A stretch of DNA of 48,866 bases, from NCBI GenBank assembly GCA_019509785.1, contig JAEKLQ010000053.1, forward strand, positions 1 to 48,866. Direction: 5' to 3'. Positions 42,051 through 48,866 of the stretch are shown in pieces. The notes beneath the pieces are model-generated. The model was not told the origin of the DNA, did no database searches, and saw nothing but the letters and a program-made list of their open reading frames with translations. Both the position numbers and the translations under genes were made by a program. Source of the DNA: Fibrobacterota bacterium (GTDB lineage: Bacteria > Fibrobacterota > Fibrobacteria > UBA11236). Position 1 is the stretch's first letter, and every line of letters starts with the position of its first letter.

Positions 42051-43336
42051 CGTTTATTTCCTTTACCCGCGGGTGCCGCGAGGCCGGCCTGCCGGCCCGC
42101 CGGCGGGGCCGGGGCGATGGGGAAGAAAGTAGCAATTATCCTTTCGCGACATGCCTGCAGGGACGCGCCCAAGGCGTTTTCGAGCTCCCGCGCGAAGGCG
42201 GCGCAAGCGACCGGTTGGCCCGCATCCGGTTCGGGCCAGGCGGCCAGCGTCGCCGGTTCGGCGACCACTTGGGCCAGGTCGCGCGCCAGCAACAGATCGG
42301 CGATGGAACGTTGATGGCTATAATGCGGCCCGAACAGGATTCGGCAACCCGCGGCCAGCGGCTCCCACAGGTTATGGCAACCATGCGGGATCAGGCTTCC
42401 GCCGACGAAAGCCGTATGGCAATGCGGCAACCGGGCAAGCACCTGCCCGAACCCGTCCACCCAAAGATGGCGCGCGTCCGGATTATCACTGGCGCGGGCG
42501 AACCCCATGGGCCCGAGCGCCTTGTCGAAACCCTCGAACTCGCCAGGCCTACGCGGAAACACCACGATCCCGCTCCGGGCCTGCAAGGCCGGTAGCACCG
42601 GCAGCAAGAGGCGCAGCTCTTCCAGGTGCAGGGAGACGAATGCGAATCCGGAACGCGGCCCTTCGCGCGAGGGAGCGCCGGAGAGGAAGGCCAAGGCCTT
42701 ATAATCGCCGCCGGAAACGACGGGGGCCGAAACCGCTTGGGCGAAGCGGGAGCGATCCCCTTCGGACTGGGCATCGATCCAAGCCATGCCGTCCAGAAGA
42801 CGGAGGGCCGCGCCCCCGAAACGACGATACACCCGTAAGGCTTCCGGAGTGAGGCGGCCGGCGGCCAGGGCTACCGGAAGGCCTCGGCGGGCGCACGCCG
42901 CAAGGGCATTCGGCCACAGCTCCGCTTCATACAAGCACAATCCCCGGATGCCCCCGCGCTCCAGGAAGGCATCGATGAGGCCGGGATGATCGAACGGCGC
43001 CAACCGGGTACGCCGGGAAGCCTCGGAACCGGCGCATTGGAGCGCCAGATAATCGATCCCCTCGGCGGTCGCGGCCGTGAGCAATACGGGAAAGTCCGGC
43101 GGCAGGGCGCGGGCCAAGGTCCAGAGGCCTTTGGCCTCGCCCAGGGAAGCGCAGTGCATCCAGAGGGGGCGCATGGACGCCGGCCAAGGGGAATCGGTCG
43201 AGAGGCGTTCCGTAACACGCCAGTTACGGGGGAGGAGGCGCGCGCGCGCCAACAGGCGGATACCCGGCAACGCCAGGATCCAGGCCGAGCGGTAAAGCCA
43301 GAGCCAACAAGCCGCACTCGACGGGAATCCGGTCAT
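42047..43336 (-). CDS. waaA: 3-deoxy-D-manno-octulosonic acid transferase (WaaA/KdtA)
   Basis: 429 residues, glycosyltransferase family 30. Adds Kdo to lipid A at the inner membrane. HCASLGEAKGLWTLARAL contains the catalytic Glu of the family's xSxGE motif; CLYEAELWPNALAA, AFVSLHLEEL and TAFVGGSLIPHGCHNLWEPLAAGCRILFGPHY (in pieces) match. The start ATG 43336 overlaps the preceding stop as ATGA. A C-terminal Pro/Ala-rich tail (PAPPAGRQAGLAAPAGKGNKR) is not conserved. Kdo transfer links this operon to the lipid A operon at 3300-6681. Palindrome copy 6 lies inside. Confidence 0.93.
   Translation of the reverse strand: MTGFPSSAACWLWLYRSAWILALPGIRLLARARLLPRNWRVTERLSTDSPWPASMRPLWMHCASLGEAKGLWTLARALPPDFPVLLTAATAEGIDYLALQCAGSEASRRTRLAPFDHPGLIDAFLERGGIRGLCLYEAELWPNALAACARRGLPVALAAGRLTPEALRVYRRFGGAALRLLDGMAWIDAQSEGDRSRFAQAVSAPVVSGGDYKALAFLSGAPSREGPRSGFAFVSLHLEELRLLLPVLPALQARSGIVVFPRRPGEFEGFDKALGPMGFARASDNPDARHLWVDGFGQVLARLPHCHTAFVGGSLIPHGCHNLWEPLAAGCRILFGPHYSHQRSIADLLLARDLAQVVAEPATLAAWPEPDAGQPVACAAFARELENALGASLQACRERIIATFFPIAPAPPAGRQAGLAAPAGKGNKR
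43212..43227. repeat. GTAAC-N6-GTTAC palindrome, copy 6 (inside waaA)
   Basis: Half-sites at 43212-43216 and 43223-43227, spacer ACGCCA; the flanks CC and GG extend the symmetry to CCGTAAC/GTTACGG. Confidence 0.8.
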
Positions 43337-44019
43337 CCCGACGCCGCCGCCGCGATGCGGATGATAAGCGCGCAGGCGCAGCCTTTCGCGAGGTTCCACC
43401 CTTGCCGGGCCATGAGCGGCCGCCAAACTTCCGCCTTCGCGGGCGCGTCCCTTCCGCGATCGGCTTCCCCTGGACCGGACCCTCCGCCGTCCGCTTGGCC
43501 GGGGGCGCCCTGACCTTCCTTCCGCATCGCCATTCCCGGCCATCGTGGGGTAACCTGCATGTAACGCCGGTAGATTTCGCCATGACGCGCCAGCAGGAAC
43601 TTCTCCTCGGCGCGCGCCAGGGCCTCATGATGGGCGACCGCCACGGCGATTCCCAAAACCGCCGCCCAAAGCGGCAGGCAATGGGCATATAGGACGATGC
43701 CCGCGGCGCAAAGCAGGTTGGCGAAGTACAGGGGATGACGGGAAATCCGGTACGGTCCCCCCGCGGCCAGGGAAGGCCCGGAAAGAACGGCCCCATTGCT
43801 ATGGCCATCGATATGGGCTCCCGCCCAGGCGCGCCAGCCCAGTCCCGCGGCCAACAAGGCCAGCCATGCGGGCTGTAAAGGCGCATGGGAACGGTAGCGG
43901 GCCAACGCCAAGGCGCCCAAGAGCGCGGCCAAGATCCATCCGCGCCAGGCGAAATGGATGCCGCTTACGATCCTGATACCTCCTAGCCTCGGGGTTTCAT
44001 CCGGGCCCCCTGGCTTCAT
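43333..44019 (-). CDS. Isoprenylcysteine methyltransferase-like membrane protein
   Basis: 228 residues with three to four transmembrane segments. GGPYRISRHPLYFANLLCAAG and the following helix, then EEKFLLARHGEIYRRYMQVTPRW, form the signature of the ICMT/phospholipid-methyltransferase (PEMT) fold, in which SAM binds near the RHP and EE motifs. Substrate unknown; bacterial relatives act on lipids or small molecules. A basic, Gly/Ala-rich C-terminal tail of about 50 residues follows. It overlaps waaA by four bases downstream and the ABC gene upstream, so it is expressed with LPS genes. A near-match palindrome (GTAAC-N6-GTAAC) occurs at 43550-43565. Confidence 0.78.
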   Translation of the reverse strand: MKPGGPDETPRLGGIRIVSGIHFAWRGWILAALLGALALARYRSHAPLQPAWLALLAAGLGWRAWAGAHIDGHSNGAVLSGPSLAAGGPYRISRHPLYFANLLCAAGIVLYAHCLPLWAAVLGIAVAVAHHEALARAEEKFLLARHGEIYRRYMQVTPRWPGMAMRKEGQGAPGQADGGGSGPGEADRGRDAPAKAEVWRPLMARQGWNLAKGCACALIIRIAAAASG

Positions 44020-45617
44020 ACCGCCACACCCGCCCGCATGGCCCCCAGCGGAACCGTGCGCGCGCAGAATTCGCCTAGGAACGGCTCATGGGAAACCAAG
44101 GCCCCGCCTCGTTGCGATCCATCTGCGCGGGGCCGCCTCCAGAAGGCCAGCAGATCGCCGAGGATACGCTCCCGATCGGCGGCAGTCAGCCAGGTAGTCG
44201 GCTCGTCCAAGAGAAGGAAGGCCGCCGGCGAAGCGAAAACCCGCCCCAGGCAAAGCCTCTGCCGCTCGCCGCCCGAAAGGCCCTCCCAGCGTCCGCGCCC
44301 GTCCCCTTTTTCGAGCAAGCTTTCCAGGCCCAAGACCGCGTCCAGCTCCCTCCATTGGGAAGGATGGGTCGAGCGATAGGCCCGCGCCCAGTCGGCATAA
44401 TCCGGCTCCATGTAGGCGCGTTGCGGCAGGTATGCGCAAGGCGCCTCGCCGCCCGGCCCCAGGATGCGGCCCGCAGCAGGGCTTTCGATGCCGGCGATCA
44501 ATTTCAGCAAGGTCGACTTTCCCGCCCCGTTGCGCCCGGTGATCCAGGCCAATTCCCCGCCCGCTAGGCGCAAATCCAGCCCATAGAAAACCGGCGCCGA
44601 GCCGTAGCCGAAAGCCACGCCCTCCAGCGCCACGCCACCCCCGGGGACCGGAGGGCGCGGCGCGCGGCGCGGGAACCCCTCCAGGGTAACCTGGAGGTTA
44701 ACCTGGTCCGCGAAGGCGCGTTTGCCCAAAGCATAGGCGGGATGATTACGGGCCCATTCCCGGATGGGACGGTACAACAGAATCAGCAAGGCCCCGAAGG
44801 GCAGCAGAGCGATGAAACCGCCGCCGGAACCGGCCGATGGCGCGCCGCCGGGTCCAGCCCCCCGCGCCGCCCAGGCCAGGACGGCCAAGGCCATGAAGCC
44901 GAACCACTCGAGGGCCGGCGGGAATATGGACTTGGAGATTTCCCAGCGCCAAGCGCGTTCCGCATGGGCATCGAGGCCGGTCCCGACCCGCGCCGCCGCC
45001 CCGGGCAACCGCCCGTTTCCCGCCTCCGATTCCAAACCGTCCGCGAAGGCTTCCAATTCCCCGGAGAGCTCCAAGCGCGAACGGTTCCAGGCATCGGCGG
45101 ATGAGGTTAGGGATCGGGATTTCCATCGTCCCGCCAACCAGGCCGGAAACGCGAGGGCCGCGGCCGCGGCCGCGGGCCGCCATCCGAACAGGAAGAGCAT
45201 GGGCGCCAAGGCGATGGCGTTCGCCGCGGCGGCCAGGCAACGGAAACCCGCGCCCATCCCCTCCGCGAGGGCGTTCACTCCCGCCTCCAGGGAGGTAACC
45301 AGGATGTTACGCCAGGGATCCCGGTAGGCGGGGAAGTCCCGGCCGGCGGCCGCGTTCAGCAAGGAAGCGCGCCTCTCCGCCAACCACGCGAACACGGCCC
45401 GCGCTTCCAGGCGCGCCGCGAAGATGAGAAGCAGGGAACGCGCCGTCACGATGGCCGCCAGGCTAGCCAAAGGCCAGCCCCATGCGCCCCCGAGCTCGTT
45501 GGCCACCGCCATCTTGGCGATCCATACGAACAAGCCTTCCAAGAGCCCTGCACCCCAGGCCGTGAGGAAGAGCACCAGTAAGACGGCCTTGCGGCGGCGG
45601 GCGAAGGCGCGAAGCAT
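44016..45617 (-). CDS. ABC exporter, fused membrane and ATPase domains (possible MsbA role)
   Basis: 533 residues. About five or six hydrophobic segments in residues 1-290, then an ATPase domain: Walker A GRNGAGKST, signature LSGGERQRLCL, Walker B FLLLDEPTTW, H-loop LVSHEP. The normal D-loop SALD is replaced by TWLT, and the Q-loop region is short (CAYLPQRAYME). At 533 residues it is shorter than MsbA (~580), and the membrane domain is diverged. Being first in an operon with waaA, it could flip lipid A or another lipid, but this is inference; a CydD-like role cannot be excluded. Copy 7 of the palindrome and one near-match (44686-44701) lie in it. Confidence 0.8.
   Translation of the reverse strand: MLRAFARRRKAVLLVLFLTAWGAGLLEGLFVWIAKMAVANELGGAWGWPLASLAAIVTARSLLLIFAARLEARAVFAWLAERRASLLNAAAGRDFPAYRDPWRNILVTSLEAGVNALAEGMGAGFRCLAAAANAIALAPMLFLFGWRPAAAAAALAFPAWLAGRWKSRSLTSSADAWNRSRLELSGELEAFADGLESEAGNGRLPGAAARVGTGLDAHAERAWRWEISKSIFPPALEWFGFMALAVLAWAARGAGPGGAPSAGSGGGFIALLPFGALLILLYRPIREWARNHPAYALGKRAFADQVNLQVTLEGFPRRAPRPPVPGGGVALEGVAFGYGSAPVFYGLDLRLAGGELAWITGRNGAGKSTLLKLIAGIESPAAGRILGPGGEAPCAYLPQRAYMEPDYADWARAYRSTHPSQWRELDAVLGLESLLEKGDGRGRWEGLSGGERQRLCLGRVFASPAAFLLLDEPTTWLTAADRERILGDLLAFWRRPRADGSQRGGALVSHEPFLGEFCARTVPLGAMRAGVAV
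45295..45310. repeat. GTAAC-N6-GTTAC palindrome, copy 7 (inside the ABC gene)
   Basis: Half-sites at 45295-45299 and 45306-45310, spacer CAGGAT. The 5-kb stretch 43.2-45.3 kb holds two exact copies and two near-matches, the densest in the window. Confidence 0.8.
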
Positions 45618-45744
45618 GGATACGGAAAAATAGGTCCAAAAATTTCGGCCTTAACCGCGGCCGTCTATTTGCCGAAAATTCCCGACCGACGTTTCACAAT
45701 AGTACGGAGCAGCCAAAACTTCGCCGCTGAAACCTGCACGATAC

Positions 45745-45773
45745 TTGAAATCGGGGAAAACAGGCAGTATATT
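45745..45773 (+). promoter_or_regulatory. Sigma-70-type promoter of groESL
   Basis: TTGAAA (45745-45750) and TATATT (45768-45773) are exactly 17 bases apart. Transcription should start near 45780, just before CIRCE. Confidence 0.8.
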
Positions 45774-45784
45774 AGCCCGCAACA

Positions 45785-45811
45785 TTAGCACTCAATCAAT
45801 ATGACTGCTAA
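45785..45811. promoter_or_regulatory. CIRCE element (HrcA operator), one mismatch
   Basis: TTAGCACTC (45785-45793), 9-base spacer, then GACTGCTAA (45803-45811); the consensus right arm is GAGTGCTAA, so one base breaks symmetry. Its place just after the start site fits HrcA repression. Confidence 0.9.
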
Positions 45812-45858
45812 AAATCAACTTCAAATTTTCGTAAACCCACCCCATAAGGAGTAGAACC

Positions 45859-46143
45859 ATGAACGTGAAGCCCCTCGCTGATCGCGTCCTCGTCGAAGCC
45901 CTGGAAGCCGCGGAAAAAACCGCCGGCGGCCTATATGTACCGGACACCGCCAAAGAGAAGCCCCAGAAGGGCCGTATCATCGCGGCCGGTCCCGGCAAAG
46001 CCGCCGACAACGGCACCATCGTGAAGTTGGAAGTCAAAGTCGGCGACACCGTCCTCTACGGCAAGTACTCCGGCACCGAAGTCTCCGTGGACGGCAAGGA
46101 TTACCTGATCATGCGCGAGAGCGACGTTCTCGCGATCATCTAA
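45859..46143 (+). CDS. groES: Co-chaperonin GroES
   Basis: 94 residues, normal length. [38 protein letters not shown] is the conserved start with the mobile loop that docks on GroEL (TAGGLYVPD), and [11 protein letters not shown] with [14 protein letters not shown] the end. The Shine-Dalgarno AAGGAG lies eight bases before the ATG. First gene of groESL; its 5' leader carries CIRCE, so it should be induced when HrcA is displaced by unfolded protein. The window's other quality-control genes (clpC, mcsA) are not linked to this operator. Confidence 0.97.
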   Translation: MNVKPLADRVLVEALEAAEKTAGGLYVPDTAKEKPQKGRIIAAGPGKAADNGTIVKLEVKVGDTVLYGKYSGTEVSVDGKDYLIMRESDVLAII

Positions 46144-46153
46144 GACCTCATGA

Positions 46154-47875
<1,722 letters not shown>

Positions 47876-47946
47876 TCCCGGCCATCCGGAACCGGGTCCC
47901 GACGCGTGCGGGGCCTGTAGTTCTGGGCCTCTCGCCTCAGCAATCC

Positions 47947-47980
47947 GTCCCCGGACGCCGCAAGGAGTCCGGGGACTTTT
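47947..47980 (+). terminator. Intrinsic terminator of groESL
   Basis: GTCCCCGGAC (47947-47956) pairs perfectly with GTCCGGGGAC (47967-47976), then TTTT. It is 71 bases after groEL and only ~30 bases before the first possible hrcA codon. Confidence 0.92.
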
Positions 47981-48008
47981 CGCTTTAGAATAGAGCCAGA
48001 ATCCCGTA

Positions 48009-48866
48009 TTGGCCGCGAGCAGCGCCACCATCCGCAATACCATGGCCGAACTCGAAGAGATGGGATTCGTGGAGCAGCCGCATACCTCGGCGGGTCGCAC
48101 CCCCACCGATCGGGGCTATCGCACCTATGTCAACGACCTGATGCAAGTCGAACCCTTGCCTGCCGAAGAGGCCCGGGTCATCGAATCCGCGGTGTCGCAA
48201 ACGAATGATGAACAAGACCTCATGGCCGAGGTCGCCCGACTGTTGGGAAAACTGACGCGTCAATTGGGCGTAGCGGTTTCCCCCGCCGTGGAACAGGCGC
48301 AGTTCAAGAACCTGTCCCTGGTCCCCCTCGACGAAAACCGCCTCATGATCGTCCTATCCATTTCCGAATCCGTCTTCCGGACCACCTTGGTGGATGCCCA
48401 GATTGATACTTCGATTTATCGCTTGGAATCCATTGCGCGTCGCATCAATGAACGGATGCAAGGCAAGCCTGTTTCATTTTTGAACAACTATCTTCGGAAT
48501 CCTGAAGATGCGCCCTCGTCGGACGAAGAAAAGAGGGCGTTTTCTTTCTTTGACCGTTCTATTTCGAAGCTATTTAAGTCCCAAAGCCACTCCGAGGTTC
48601 AATTTTCGGGCACTAAGAATATCTTCTCTAAGGCGGATTTCGAGAAACTAGAGGATTTAGAAGCGATATTGGACCTATTGGACTCGAAAATGGCGCTGGT
48701 ACATTTCTTGCGACAAAGAAACGAAAAAGAGGGAGTCCACGTTACCATCGGAGAAGAAAATCGGGAAGGCCATAACCTCCGCTCGGTGTCCATCGTGACC
48801 TCGGCCTTCCACCTCGGTGGCGGCCAGGGAATCATCGGGGTCATCGGGCCGAAGCGGATGCCTTAC
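48009..48866 (+). CDS. hrcA: Heat-inducible transcription repressor HrcA, N-terminus apparently missing, 3' end outside the window
   Basis: The frame is open from 47994 (after TAG at 47991) to the window end. ASSATIRNTMAELEEMGF, EQPHTSAGRTPTDRGYR and the C-terminal GIIGVIGPKRMPY are HrcA. Normal HrcA has about 45 more residues before SATIRN (first helices of the winged helix and PVGS-type turn); here only SQNPVLAA precedes, and a groEL terminator occupies the expected space. A TTG at 48009 or the ATG at 48042 are the only starts, without a ribosome site. Either HrcA is truncated, or a deletion or assembly error removed the 5' end. Codons from about 48430 to 48770 are noticeably richer in A/T than in the neighbouring genes. 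Confidence 0.85.
   Translation, partial: MAASSATIRNTMAELEEMGFVEQPHTSAGRTPTDRGYRTYVNDLMQVEPLPAEEARVIESAVSQTNDEQDLMAEVARLLGKLTRQLGVAVSPAVEQAQFKNLSLVPLDENRLMIVLSISESVFRTTLVDAQIDTSIYRLESIARRINERMQGKPVSFLNNYLRNPEDAPSSDEEKRAFSFFDRSISKLFKSQSHSEVQFSGTKNIFSKADFEKLEDLEAILDLLDSKMALVHFLRQRNEKEGVHVTIGEENREGHNLRSVSIVTSAFHLGGGQGIIGVIGPKRMPY

Overview
The window is about 49 kb of GC-rich DNA from a diderm (LPS-making) bacterium. It carries a complete lipid A block (lpxD, lpxC, fabZ, lpxA), bamA and skp, lolC and lolD, lspA and waaA (Kdo transferase). It also carries stress genes more familiar from Gram-positives: an mcsA/mcsB-like/clpC set and CIRCE-controlled groESL with hrcA. This mix, the lpxC-fabZ adjacency and several lineage-specific lipoproteins fit the FCB superphylum, possibly Fibrobacterota. 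That placement is an inference from gene content only. No rRNA, tRNA, insertion sequence, prophage or CRISPR array was seen.

Layout. 1-3273: the 3' end of ppdK with an unusual Lys/Ala/Pro tail, a lipoprotein, an OmpA-like protein and a small helical protein. 3300-9648 (minus): bamA-skp-lpxD-lpxC-fabZ-lpxA, the outer-membrane assembly and lipid A operon. 9761-17187 (minus): lysS-lolC-lolD-mcsA-mcsB-like with overlapping stop and start codons, then clpC. 17261-20478 (minus): a secreted NTF2-like protein, prfB with an intact programmed +1 frameshift, a lipoprotein, and an orphan CopG-like antitoxin behind a 35-bp palindromic operator. 20696-26828 (minus): bioB-hisH-hisF, a small membrane protein and putA. 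27013-30109 (plus): a lipoprotein and a probable outer-membrane barrel. 30177-33239 (minus): a metX-metW fusion and a cysteine desulfurase. 33365-39594 (plus): mutM, a Cys-rich protein, a DUF374 acyltransferase, a DnaQ-like exonuclease, a large TPR protein with a structured leader, and lspA. 39726-45617 (minus): rpmB, then a five-gene overlapping operon (ABC transporter, methyltransferase-like membrane protein, waaA, ispH, glycosyltransferase-like protein). 45745-48866 (plus): groES-groEL under a sigma-70-type promoter and CIRCE, then hrcA, which appears to lack its N-terminus.

Much of the window builds the outer membrane: lipid A synthesis, Kdo addition, lipoprotein maturation (LspA) and export (LolCD), and barrel insertion (BamA with Skp). 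A second theme is protein quality control: ClpC with McsA and a McsB-like protein, and GroESL with HrcA.

The strongest unexplained signal is a 16-bp palindrome, GTAAC-N6-GTTAC. It occurs exactly seven times, inside and between genes, with unrelated spacers. From the half-site counts about 0.01 pairings are expected by chance. Other points to check are the McsB-like protein that has lost the kinase active-site loops, the basic tail on PPDK, the MetX-MetW fusion, the truncated HrcA facing an imperfect CIRCE, the multi-tier hairpin leader of the TPR gene, and nested palindromes between metXW and mutM.
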